Of a stretch of 12,946 nucleotides of DNA, positions 5,910-12,764 are shown one piece after another. A program made the translations under genes and the position numbers. The stretch lies in the NCBI GenBank assembly GCA_021827445.1, contig JAKAVW010000047.1, positions 1 through 12,946 of the forward strand, given 5' to 3'. The number at the start of each line of letters is the position of its first letter. The first letter of the stretch is position 1. A model generated the notes under the pieces. It was given only the letters and a program-made list of their open reading frames with translations, was not told the DNA's origin and did not search any database. The stretch is from Pseudomonadota bacterium. GTDB taxonomy: Bacteria > Pseudomonadota > Gammaproteobacteria > Acidithiobacillales > Acidithiobacillaceae.

Positions 5910-7322
5910 CTAGAAAGCGTACGTTAACATCAGACGCTCATAAATAAAGGAATTACCGGAACCATTCTGCGCGTTTACATTTCCGGTGGACAACTCGGTC
6001 CGGTTCCGAATTGAAAATCCTTTAAGGAACCGCGGAAAATAGGTCAGATCGGCATAGGTATAGGTTGAATTGCCATTATAGTAGCTATCAATCTTGCCGA
6101 CCGCTGCTATGAACAGAAACTCCTTGTGAAGCAGGTTCTGGGTCAGCTTGACCTTCCAGGCATTACCGGGGCCCGTTTCCACCAGTCCACGGATCATGTC
6201 TGTCGTATACAGGGGATCGGTCGCGTAACCGACGGTAAACGGAGAAATCGCCGCTCCACCGCCGATGGCAGAGGGATGGTTCAGCATCTGGTTATAGGAC
6301 CACGTCAGCTGGCCCTTGCCCAAAACTGAGGGCATCAGATCATAGTTAAAACCAGCCTGCACACCCCAGGTGGTATTGTTTACGGAGGAACCTTTGGGAG
6401 ATAATCCACCGTCAGGATTGGTACCATTCAACAGGCTGTTGTTGTCCCATTCCCGCATAAACTGAACACCGACCAGGGGATCTATGCCAAGACCTGTTTT
6501 CAGTGTGTAGGAAGCATTCCCGTAAAACATGTTGGTAAACTGATAGAAATCGTAGTACCACAGGCTCGCCTTGGCACCATATGCGGCCGCGCGCGCCCCA
6601 AAAGCCAGAGTACCTGAGGTGGGCGTGGTTGATTTTCCTAGAGTGCCGTTCCCTCCCCAGATGGTGTCGCCCAGCGCGTTGGTTGTGGCGAGAGCAGCAT
6701 CTGCTCCAGCCCCGTAATAGGCGTTATCCCGGTAGTAGTCATCCGAGGTGCGGCTCTTGTAACGGAATTCCCGCAACCCATAGAACGTTACGTCGGAGAT
6801 CGGGCTATATTGGGCAAAGACCCCCTGATAGGTATTGACGAGAAGACGGCCGTCCGACTGGCCCAGCCATGGGGTGTTCATCTCCTGATCACCCACCTTG
6901 ACGCTGAGCACCTTGGGAATGGCGTACTCCAGGTAAGCCTGGCCCAGGGCATTGATGGAAGAAGACGCTCCCATCAGAGTAGTGTCCGTCTGCGTCTGTG
7001 CAGCTCCTCCGTAATATCCTTTTCCGGAAAAAGCTGGGGCATGGCTGTTGGCACCCAGATCATTGGCGGTAAAAAATGATACGCCAGCAGAAAATCCACC
7101 AAGGAATGGTTTTGTTTTTATGTTCAGCATGCCGCCAATGGAAAACGAGCTCTGGTTACCCATGGTGGTGGAGTTGTACAGCCTGTTGAAGTAAAAAGAC
7201 CGAATCTGGCCATCAATCTGTAGATAGTTGGTCAGGTCACCGATATCGGAAGCCTGGGACAGTGGGCTGACAAGGCACAACACGGCTGCAACAGACAAGG
7301 CAACCTGTTTCTTAGCGATCAT
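5910..7322 (-). CDS. OprD-like outer-membrane porin, PhoB-regulated
   Basis: This is a 470-aa outer-membrane beta-barrel protein. It begins with a Sec signal peptide (about 1-24, ending SQAS) followed by DIGDLTNYLQIDGQIRSFYFN. That opening, together with many alternating aromatic/polar strands and the C-terminal phenylalanine in ERLMLTYAF, is typical of OprD-family channels. These form monomeric or trimeric substrate-specific pores. I chose the ATG at 7322 because GGAGG is five bases upstream. An in-frame extension to 7448 would pass through the promoter. The promoter carries the best PhoB box in the window, so I infer that the channel admits phosphate or organic phosphate across the outer membrane, like PhoE or OprP but from a different family. 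A terminator follows at 5842-5864. Confidence 0.85.
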   Translation of the reverse strand: MIAKKQVALSVAAVLCLVSPLSQASDIGDLTNYLQIDGQIRSFYFNRLYNSTTMGNQSSFSIGGMLNIKTKPFLGGFSAGVSFFTANDLGANSHAPAFSGKGYYGGAAQTQTDTTLMGASSSINALGQAYLEYAIPKVLSVKVGDQEMNTPWLGQSDGRLLVNTYQGVFAQYSPISDVTFYGLREFRYKSRTSDDYYRDNAYYGAGADAALATTNALGDTIWGGNGTLGKSTTPTSGTLAFGARAAAYGAKASLWYYDFYQFTNMFYGNASYTLKTGLGIDPLVGVQFMREWDNNSLLNGTNPDGGLSPKGSSVNNTTWGVQAGFNYDLMPSVLGKGQLTWSYNQMLNHPSAIGGGAAISPFTVGYATDPLYTTDMIRGLVETGPGNAWKVKLTQNLLHKEFLFIAAVGKIDSYYNGNSTYTYADLTYFPRFLKGFSIRNRTELSTGNVNAQNGSGNSFIYERLMLTYAF

Positions 7323-7365
7323 AACGTCCTCCGTTCTGATGGTTTTTGGCAATACTGCCCTGCAC

Positions 7366-7399
7366 AATATACAGACCAAATATGACATTATGATGACAG
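7366..7399 (-). promoter_or_regulatory. PhoB box and -10 for the OprD-like porin
   Basis: On the minus strand CTGTCAT-CATA-ATGTCAT (7399-7382) gives one perfect and one 6/7 half-site. TATATT (7371-7366) follows after exactly 10 bp. Spacing is identical to the pstS and DUF2934 promoters. The leader to the ATG at 7322 is about 35 nt. Confidence 0.85.
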
Positions 7400-7585
7400 C
7401 TGGAACACGCACGGAAGGAAGGGTCGCCCCCGATGGTCCAGCAGGCACGATCCACCAGAATGGGCAGAATGAATTGCCCAGGGCTCTGTGGGGGCTCCTA
7501 TGCCTTGGAACCAGTCCCTGTGGATAGTATCCTTCGGCTGATCCCCGGATCGAGGTAGGTGAGATTGTGGCGCCTTCGCCACCAC
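7400..7585. other. Gap between porin promoter and IS66 element
   Basis: This gap is 186 bp with no recognisable gene. A perfect 6-bp stem GTGGCG-CCTT-CGCCAC (7567-7582) ends three bases before the IS, possibly a hairpin used as target or a truncated terminator. Confidence 0.5.
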
Positions 7586-9080
7586 GTAACTGTTCACCAC
7601 CCCGTGCTTCACGTTTCGTTTTGATGTAAAATTACCGCAAGTTATCAATCCACAAGGACGACATGGAGCAGCCTGACCTGAGTGCGATGGATCACGCCGC
7701 CAAGGATGATCTGATCCGATTCCTTCTCGCGGAGATCGCGGAGTTGAAGTCACGCATTACCGCACTCGAAGTCCGCCTAGCCAAAGACAGTCACAACTCC
7801 AGCAAACCGCCCTCCTCGGATGGCCTGCGCAAGCCCGCCCCCAAATCACTGCGGCAGGCGGGACAGCACCCCAAGGGCGGGCAGAAAGGCCACAAGGGCT
7901 CAGCGCTGGAGCGCGTCGCCGAACCGGATCAGGTGATCACCCATCCTTTGCCTGCCACCTGTGATGCCTGTGGTAGCGCTTTGGACGAAGCTCATATAGC
8001 AGAAGCACGTCAGGTTTTTGACCTCCCGCAGCAGCAGGTTGAGGTGACCGAACATCGCGTTCTGGAAGCCCGCTGCGCCTGCGGCAAGGTGCACCGGAGC
8101 GACTTTCCGGAAGGCGTTACCGCCACCGCACAGTATGGTCCACGCGTACAAGCCGCTGTCGTCTATCTCACCCAGCACCATATGCTGCCAATCCAGCGCA
8201 CCACCCGAATCATGCGGGATACCTGCGGGGTTGCCCTGTCGCCGGGTGCTGTGGTCAGGATGATCCATACCGCAGCCGCCAACCTGGCTCCTACCGTCGC
8301 GCGCATTGCGAATACCGTCCGGGACGCCCGTGTGGCCCACTTCGATGAAACCGGCATGCGCGTCGCGGGCAAACTCCACTGGCTGCACGCGGCAGCAACA
8401 CAAACCATGACCTGGGTGGGCATACATGCCCGCCGTGGCCAGGAGGCTTTTGACGCTTTCGGCATTCTGCCGGGATTCCAGGGGACCGCCATCCATGATG
8501 GCTGGGCGCCCTACCGGAAATATGACTGCCGCCATGGCCTGTGCAATGCGCATCACCTGCGGGAACTGACGCTGGTCCACGAACAGTACGGCCAGCGCTG
8601 GGCGAAGAACATGATCGACCTGCTCGTTGCCGCCAACCGGGATGTGGCCGATGGACCACTCAGCGATGACCGGATGGCTCAAATCAATGCGGACTACACC
8701 GCGATACTGGCCAAAGGCGATACGATCCACCCGATCAAGAAGCGTAAAGATGGCACAGCACATCGGAAGCAATCCACACCGACCAATCTGTTGCGGCGCC
8801 TGCGTGAATATCGCGAGGAAGTCCTGCGTTTTCTCTCGGATCCGGAGGTGCCCTTCACCAACAACATCGCGGAACAGGCGGTGCGAATGCCCAAGGTCAA
8901 ACAGAAAATCTCCGGCTGTTTCCGAACCTTTGATGGCGCAGCCGCCTTCTGCACGATCCGATCCTACCTGGAAACCTTACGCAAGCAGGGCGCCAACCTG
9001 CTGCACGCCTTGGTCCAATCCTTTCAGGGGGAAACCCCACAGCCCACCATGGGGTGACTGTACCCCTGGTGAATAGTTAC
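7586..9080 (+). mobile_element. IS66-family insertion sequence (ISBst12 type), complete
   Basis: The 1495-bp element starts with GTAACTGTTCACCA (7586-7599). It ends with the inverted TGGTGAATAGTTAC (9067-9080), with one mismatch over 14 bases. GTAA ends are a hallmark of IS66. It carries a single transposase gene and no tnpA/tnpB accessory ORFs, as in the ISBst12 subgroup. The 8-bp flanks GCCACCAC (left) and GAAATAAT (right) differ, so no target duplication is visible, which suggests a later deletion or recombination at one side. Confidence 0.85.
7663..9057 (+). CDS. IS66-family transposase (ISBst12 type)
   Basis: This 464-aa transposase appears intact. It has an N-terminal coiled coil (about 16-42), the motif NSSKPPSSDG (45-54), a zinc-finger region with Cys100, Cys103, Cys138 and Cys140, and a DDE catalytic core. 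The catalytic residues are likely Asp228 (HFDETGMRV), Asp279 (AIHDGWAPYRKYDC) and Glu404 (NNIAEQAVRMPKVKQKISG). It catalyses cutting and joining at the element ends. An AGGA six bases before the ATG supports the start. The stop lies 23 bp inside the right terminal repeat end. Length and domain order are normal, so the element may be active. Confidence 0.95.
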   Translation: MEQPDLSAMDHAAKDDLIRFLLAEIAELKSRITALEVRLAKDSHNSSKPPSSDGLRKPAPKSLRQAGQHPKGGQKGHKGSALERVAEPDQVITHPLPATCDACGSALDEAHIAEARQVFDLPQQQVEVTEHRVLEARCACGKVHRSDFPEGVTATAQYGPRVQAAVVYLTQHHMLPIQRTTRIMRDTCGVALSPGAVVRMIHTAAANLAPTVARIANTVRDARVAHFDETGMRVAGKLHWLHAAATQTMTWVGIHARRGQEAFDAFGILPGFQGTAIHDGWAPYRKYDCRHGLCNAHHLRELTLVHEQYGQRWAKNMIDLLVAANRDVADGPLSDDRMAQINADYTAILAKGDTIHPIKKRKDGTAHRKQSTPTNLLRRLREYREEVLRFLSDPEVPFTNNIAEQAVRMPKVKQKISGCFRTFDGAAAFCTIRSYLETLRKQGANLLHALVQSFQGETPQPTMG

Positions 9081-9126
9081 GAAATAATTTACATTTTAAT
9101 GTGGAGTTGCCAGCAGAGGGAGTCTT

Positions 9127-9891
9127 ATGGTAACGAATATTATGCGGTATGTGAGCTTCGTGCTGTGTATTTTGTGGAGCATATCCGCCAGCGCCGGCGA
9201 AATCGTCCACGTCTACGGTCCGGGTGGTCCCTTCCCTGCCATGCAGACAGCGGCCGAGGCCTTCGACGCGGCCAATCCCGACGTTCAGGTGGAGGTGATG
9301 GCCGGTCCCTTGCCAAAATGGCGCGACCAGGCGCTGAAAAATGCAGATTTCATCTATTCCGGCTCGGAAAATATGATGACGGATTTCCTCACTGCCATGC
9401 CCAAACTCGTGGATGAGCGCAGTATCATTCCAGCCTATCTGCGCCCGGCAGCTATTTTGGTGCATCCGGGGAACCCCCTGAAAATCCATGACTTCAAGGA
9501 TCTCCTGAAACCGGGGGTTTCGGTCATGGTGGTGCAGGGAGCCGGACAAACCGGCCTATGGGAGGATATTGCCGGTAAGAACGGGAATCTTGAGTCCATC
9601 CGCAAGTTACGGGCCAACATCATCTACTATGCCCCCAACAGCGCCGATGCCCTGCAGCGCTGGACGGGCGAGCACACCCCCGACGCGTGGATCATCTACA
9701 ATATCTGGCAGATCGCTCATCCCAAGGTTGCCGAGATTGTGCCCCTGGGAGCGCGGCACGTCCTGTATCGGGACATGGACCTTTCCTTGACCCGGCGTGG
9801 CAAGGAAAGCCCAGCGGCTGCAGCGTTCTACCGTTTTGTTCTAGGCCCGCAAGGCAAAGCGATTTTTACGCGCTTTGGCTGGCGGGATTAA
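9127..9891 (+). CDS. AcfC-like periplasmic substrate-binding protein
   Basis: The 254-aa protein resembles AcfC, named as an accessory colonization factor of Vibrio, which is a type-2 periplasmic binding fold related to sulfate/molybdate-binding proteins. A signal peptide covers about residues 1-23 (SASA then GEIV). Family motifs are HVYGPGGPFPAM (28-39), SGSENMMTDF, YLRPAAILVHPGNPL, VVQGAGQTGLWEDIAG and the late IYNIWQIAHPK. Its ligand is not established. No transporter permease or ATPase is adjacent, so it may work alone or with a distant system. GGGAG precedes the ATG at 9127; an in-frame ATG lies five codons later at 9142. The IS66 end is only 46 bp upstream, so the native promoter has probably been lost or replaced. 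Confidence 0.85.
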   Translation: MVTNIMRYVSFVLCILWSISASAGEIVHVYGPGGPFPAMQTAAEAFDAANPDVQVEVMAGPLPKWRDQALKNADFIYSGSENMMTDFLTAMPKLVDERSIIPAYLRPAAILVHPGNPLKIHDFKDLLKPGVSVMVVQGAGQTGLWEDIAGKNGNLESIRKLRANIIYYAPNSADALQRWTGEHTPDAWIIYNIWQIAHPKVAEIVPLGARHVLYRDMDLSLTRRGKESPAAAAFYRFVLGPQGKAIFTRFGWRD

Positions 9892-9909
9892 AGATCGCAA
9901 TCTCTGTAG

Positions 9910-10092
9910 CCGCGTCCGCAAGGGCGCTTTGCTAATGCCGAGGGCAAGACGCTCTGCGAGTTCAAGAAGGACTACCCCGGCAGCGGCAAGTCCGCATGCA
10001 ATGGCAAGTGCGCCAGGTTTTGGTCCCCACAGTTGCTGATCTCGCTGGTGAAGCTCTCCAAACTCTGGGTGGGATACACGGGAAGATGGTGA
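9910..10092 (+). pseudogene. Decayed secreted-repeat (Lipoprotein_15 / COG4315-like) fragment
   Basis: The frame from 9910 reads ANAEGKTLCEFKKDYPG, then SGKSACNGKCARFW. This matches the repeat unit of the 'secreted repeat of unknown function' family (pattern like LYTFDKD...GKSACNGKCA..WPP). These are small exported or lipoprotein-type proteins with tandem repeats. Here there is no start codon or signal peptide, a TAG lies just upstream (9907-9909), and only one repeat survives before the frame degenerates and stops at 10090-10092. I read it as gene debris. Confidence 0.65.
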
Positions 10093-10131
10093 ACAGAAGA
10101 ATGAAGCGGAGACGATGAGGGAGAATTGATA

Positions 10132-10677
10132 GTGTCAAAGATACAAATGAAAGCCTGGTTAATGAGGGGCTATGGTGAAAAATTTAAGCCCGCCATTATA
10201 TCTGGAGTAATTGCGATTTCCGCGAACATAGTGATGCTCTTAGTCGGTCATGCTGTACATATCAAGACAGGGCACGGGGGGCTGCTAAAGGCTCTGGCCA
10301 TTGCTTTTGACTTTTATCCGATACCGTGGGATGCGAAGGTACTTTTGCTTCTTAGCCCATTATCTTGGAAATATATTTTCCATTTTTTCGTCGGAATAAT
10401 CATGGCTATTATTTATGCTTATATGGTTGATCCAGCATTGGGAGAACGCATTACGGTGATTGCGAAGGGGGCTGCCTACGCAGCAACAGTGTGGATTGTT
10501 AATGCAGCTGTAATACTCCCATTTTTAGGAGAAGGGTTTGCGGGATACAGGGTCTTACCTTTATCTGGTATGATATATTTTGCAATGGCTCATACGCTAT
10601 TCTTTATTCTTTTAGCTGTCATTTATTCGAAAATATACTTACGAGGCTCTGGAAAAACACTGCAAAATATTGTGTGA
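10132..10677 (+). CDS. Multi-pass membrane protein of unknown function
   Basis: The 181-aa hydrophobic protein has about four membrane segments: around residues 20-40, 80-103, 118-137 and 147-170. Polar landmarks are FHFFVGIIMAIIYAYMVDP and LPFLGEGFAGYRVLP followed by a histidine in FAMAHTLFF. This layout resembles small DUF6789/YagU-like membrane families, but I do not assign it. I prefer the GTG at 10132 (GGGAG eight bases upstream). A TTG at 10126 and an ATG at 10147 are alternatives. Its base composition is clearly more AT-rich than the Pho genes and acfC-like gene, suggesting separate acquisition. No terminator is apparent after it. Confidence 0.7.
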   Translation: MSKIQMKAWLMRGYGEKFKPAIISGVIAISANIVMLLVGHAVHIKTGHGGLLKALAIAFDFYPIPWDAKVLLLLSPLSWKYIFHFFVGIIMAIIYAYMVDPALGERITVIAKGAAYAATVWIVNAAVILPFLGEGFAGYRVLPLSGMIYFAMAHTLFFILLAVIYSKIYLRGSGKTLQNIV

Positions 10678-10889
10678 TCCGCCGGTACGCGAAAAAATTT
10701 CCTAAAAACTGGCGCTGAATGAGAATGTTTTATAGAGACATTGAAAAAGAAAGCTCGAACACCATTTTTTTTCATATGCAATTAATATTGCCATCAACTT
10801 GATATTTCGCTTAACCTTGCTCCTTTCGGCCGCTGGTCGCTACGCGATATAGTTGCGCAGCGTTGGTTTGCTCTACGTTAGGCGCTAAC
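10678..10889. other. Gap after the membrane protein, containing an attC-like stretch
   Basis: This is 212 bp without a gene. The first 130 bp are AT-rich with A and T runs and nothing recognisable. The last part (10809-10883) has integron-like core sites, listed separately. Confidence 0.5.
10809..10883 (+). other. Candidate attC-like recombination site
   Basis: A 75-bp stretch begins with GCTTAAC (fits RYYYAAC) and ends with GTTAGGC (fits GTTRRRY). The two cores pair with six Watson-Crick pairs and one wobble. Inside is a hairpin CGCTG-(GT)-CGC with GCG-CAGCG. An ATG follows the GTTAGGC core after only six bases, as in cassette arrays. Against it, the expected inner L boxes do not pair clearly and no integrase is in the window. 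Confidence 0.3.
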
Positions 10890-11175
10890 ATGAAACTACC
10901 GAGCTGGTTGCTTATCATTTGGTGGGTAATGGCTCTTATAGGGATGTTATTCTTTCTAATTTTACGGTTCCAGCCTCTATAGGCAGGTGGTTCAACATTC
11001 GCAGACATCGTGGTCTTTATTGTTCTTGTTAGCCTCTGGGTTCTTCAGCTAGTGTCCGAGGTGGATATACTCGGAGTAAAGCTAAAGCGAGAAGTTTAGG
11101 CTGTCAAAGATGAGCTAAAGGGCGAAATCAGGGAGCTACGCAACTCAGTTGAGGTTAGGCATGCTCTGATAATGT
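10890..11175 (+). pseudogene. Small membrane/coiled-coil gene interrupted by two in-frame TAG codons
   Basis: One reading frame from the ATG at 10890 encodes a hydrophobic segment (WLLIIWWVMALIGMLFFLIL), then TAG at 10980-10982. A second hydrophobic segment follows (DIVVFIVLVSLWVLQLV), then TAG at 11097-11099. After that comes a charged helix, AVKDELKGEIRELRNSVEVR. The frame stays open between and beyond the stops with no frameshift, and the whole reads like a small two-helix membrane protein with a coiled-coil tail. The simplest explanation is nonsense mutation of glutamine or glutamate codons in a dying gene. I do not recognise the family, and the end point is approximate. Confidence 0.55.
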
Positions 11176-11292
11176 GCCCATCAATCCATCAAACATTGCG
11201 CTTCAGTTCTACGTCCGCTGTAAAGGCCACGTTGGATCACCGCTCGAATATTTCGGCTTGCACGTGTCGCAATGAAGAAATTTGAAACCGCC
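11176..11292. other. Short stretch with no recognisable content
   Basis: This stretch lies between the broken small gene and the IS66 relic. No gene or signal is recognised; it may contain more of the relic's decayed transposase. Confidence 0.4.
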
Positions 11293-11345
11293 GGGGGAAC
11301 TCTCGCAGCCTGCAATGGGGTGGCCTACACCTGGTGAATAGATAC
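11293..11345 (+). mobile_element. Right-end relic of a second IS66-type element
   Basis: Bases 11293-11345 resemble the last 60 bp of the complete IS at 7586-9080: both have GGGGGAA, CAGCC, ATGGGGTG and TGGTGAATAG-TAC in the same order. The terminal repeat here reads TGGTGAATAGATAC versus TGGTGAATAGTTAC in the intact copy. No left end is near. It has the same orientation as the complete IS and interrupts the minus-strand gene to its right exactly at 11345/11346. Confidence 0.65.
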
Positions 11346-11893
11346 AGTGTTTCGTAGCAGGATACCAGAGTTTCTATGGATCTACTCGAAGAACCGCCGC
11401 CAGAATATAGTGCGCGATATGCTGCGATTCTTTGATCCCGTGACTGGATCTTCCTGATCCTGTCAACCTCATCTTCCTCGCCACCCAAGCCCGCTGTGTT
11501 GGCAGATGGATCACTTACCATGGGAACTGAAAAGCGCGTTATAACGGAAATATCTTTTTCGGTCAGCGAGCGGATTAGGTCATGGTTGCCCCGGTCTCCA
11601 TGTTCTCGGACTAGAGATTCAGCCTCTTGAATTTTCATCCAATAGCATGAAAGATTGTGGGCATCCAGCTGACGGAAGTGTGGTGTTTTAAATATTTCAT
11701 CAACGGCAGGAAGTTTGTCATAATTCACCCCGGAAACCCGAACGCCAATATCTCGCTTGCTTGCACGGCATTGCTCGTCGGAGCATAGAAAGGTAAATCG
11801 TTTCTGTGGAGTTTGCGCAAAATATGCTTCTTGCGCTTGCTCTATATCCACAAGCTTATCCAGTTCAACACAGAACGCCTTTTCACTACGCAT
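11346..11893 (-). pseudogene. CoiA-like zinc-ribbon protein, 3' end truncated by IS66 relic
   Basis: The minus-strand frame from the ATG at 11893 gives about 183 native residues before it runs into the IS relic, then reads on to a chance stop at 11237 (218 aa in all). A metal-binding pattern is seen: FLCSDEQC (Cys37, Cys42), TPHFR (His72), His79 and Cys83. It recalls the cysteine/HFxxH...C zinc ribbon at the start of CoiA-type competence and nuclease-like proteins. The C-terminal region, where a catalytic domain would lie, is lost. An in-frame ATG at 11923 is an alternative start; neither has a good ribosome site. It is divergent from trbC, as a cargo or regulatory gene of the conjugative element might be. 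Function is unknown. Confidence 0.55.
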
Positions 11894-11924
11894 AACGCCG
11901 CTCGCTTGTTGTCTCTCCCCCATA

Positions 11925-11979
11925 GGGTATACCAAAACCCGCGGATCTATACCCCCGCAAGGACAAATGAGTGTCCGCG
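11925..11979. promoter_or_regulatory. Inverted repeats in the divergent region before trbC
   Basis: GGGTATA (11925-11931) and TATACCC (11948-11954) form a 7-bp inverted repeat; the first arm lies within the palindrome GGTATACC (11926-11933). A hairpin GGACA-AATGAG-TGTCC follows (11961-11976), extendable by CGC/GCG with a bulge. They sit between the divergent gene and trbC and could be an operator and a leader hairpin. No clear -35/-10 pair was identified. Confidence 0.4.
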
Positions 11980-11996
11980 CGCTGAAGGGTATTCGC

Positions 11997-12383
11997 ATGA
12001 AAAGGCAATTCAAGTCTCTGTTTTCCGGTGTCCGCAAGGTCGGCGCTGCTGGCCTGATGATTTTAGTTCCCGGCATGGCGTTCGCATCCACGTCGGGCGG
12101 AGTGTTTTCTCCGATTACCGGGCAGATGGGCACGGTCCTGACGGGTATGCAGGATATGGGCGGGCTGGTGGCCGCTGGCGGTGTCGTCGCCACCGGCCTA
12201 ACGTGGTGGAGTGGCGGCGAGCACAAGAAGGCCATGATGATTGGTCTGGGTGCGACGATTGGCGGTATTGCCATGGCCAATGCGAAATCGCTCGCCACCA
12301 GCATCACCGGCGGCGCCACGATGGGGCATGTAAGCATCATGGGCCTCGCCGCTACGCACGCCCTGCACGTCGTGGGGCTCTGA
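11997..12383 (+). CDS. trbC: TrbC/VirB2-type conjugative pilin
   Basis: The 128-aa protein is the pilin subunit of a Trb (P-type) conjugative type IV secretion system. It has a long basic signal sequence (cleavage likely after AFA at residue 30) and two hydrophobic helices, around GLVAAGGVVATGLTWW and AMMIGLGATIGGIAMANA. These are the usual TrbC/VirB2 layout for a pilin that is stored in the inner membrane and then assembled outside. The start at 11997 is supported by AAGG eight bases upstream. In-frame starts further upstream lack such support and would precede the signal peptide. It is followed after three bases by trbD. TrbB, which usually precedes trbC, is not present. Confidence 0.85.
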   Translation: MKRQFKSLFSGVRKVGAAGLMILVPGMAFASTSGGVFSPITGQMGTVLTGMQDMGGLVAAGGVVATGLTWWSGGEHKKAMMIGLGATIGGIAMANAKSLATSITGGATMGHVSIMGLAATHALHVVGL

Positions 12384-12386
12384 GCC

Positions 12387-12764
12387 ATGGCGGCGGAGCA
12401 TACCCGCCGTCTCCCGCTCCATCCCTCCCTGACCAAGCCCATGCTGGTTGCAGGAGGTGAGCGGGAGGCCACGTTTGCCCTTTGGTTCGCCTGTCTCTCT
12501 ATACCCATTCTGGTCTCTCTCTGGTTCATCCCGGTGGGGCTCATTATCGGTGGCGTGGGGCAATCCTTTCTGCGTTCCCTGGCAAAACGTGACCCACAAT
12601 CCTTTGGCGTCGTGCGTCGCCACTGGAGCCAGCAAGCCGTCTACCTGAGTGCTGCCAGTGCCTATGCTCCGGTCAAATACAAGGCCCCCAAAGAGCAAAC
12701 ACAAAGTGCTGCGTCTGGCGGCCTACTCAAAGCCCTGTCGAAACTCATGAGGAAGAAGAAATAA
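12387..12764 (+). CDS. trbD: TrbD/VirB3-type conjugation membrane protein
   Basis: The 125-aa protein is an inner-membrane component of the Trb mating-pair apparatus, the counterpart of VirB3. The N-terminal motif PLHPSLTKPMLVAGGERE is diagnostic of TrbD. One strong hydrophobic hairpin follows at about 30-60 (FALWFACLSIPILVSLWF then IPVGLIIGGVG). The C-terminus is lysine-rich. It starts three bases after the trbC stop, and its stop overlaps the trbE start as TAATG, so the genes form a coupled operon. Confidence 0.9.
   Translation: MAAEHTRRLPLHPSLTKPMLVAGGEREATFALWFACLSIPILVSLWFIPVGLIIGGVGQSFLRSLAKRDPQSFGVVRRHWSQQAVYLSAASAYAPVKYKAPKEQTQSAASGGLLKALSKLMRKKK

Noticed and set aside
7900..8772. 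290-aa open frame antisense to the transposase
   Set aside because: Shadow of a clear IS66 transposase; no recognisable protein.
11154..11160. A second GTTAGGC as another attC end
   Set aside because: No RYYYAAC partner lies 60-140 bp upstream, and the bases fall inside protein-like sequence.
11237..12544. A single 435-aa minus-strand gene
   Set aside because: Its first half is the reverse of trbC/trbD and its last 36 residues come from the IS relic. Only the part from 11893 to about 11346 looks like a protein.
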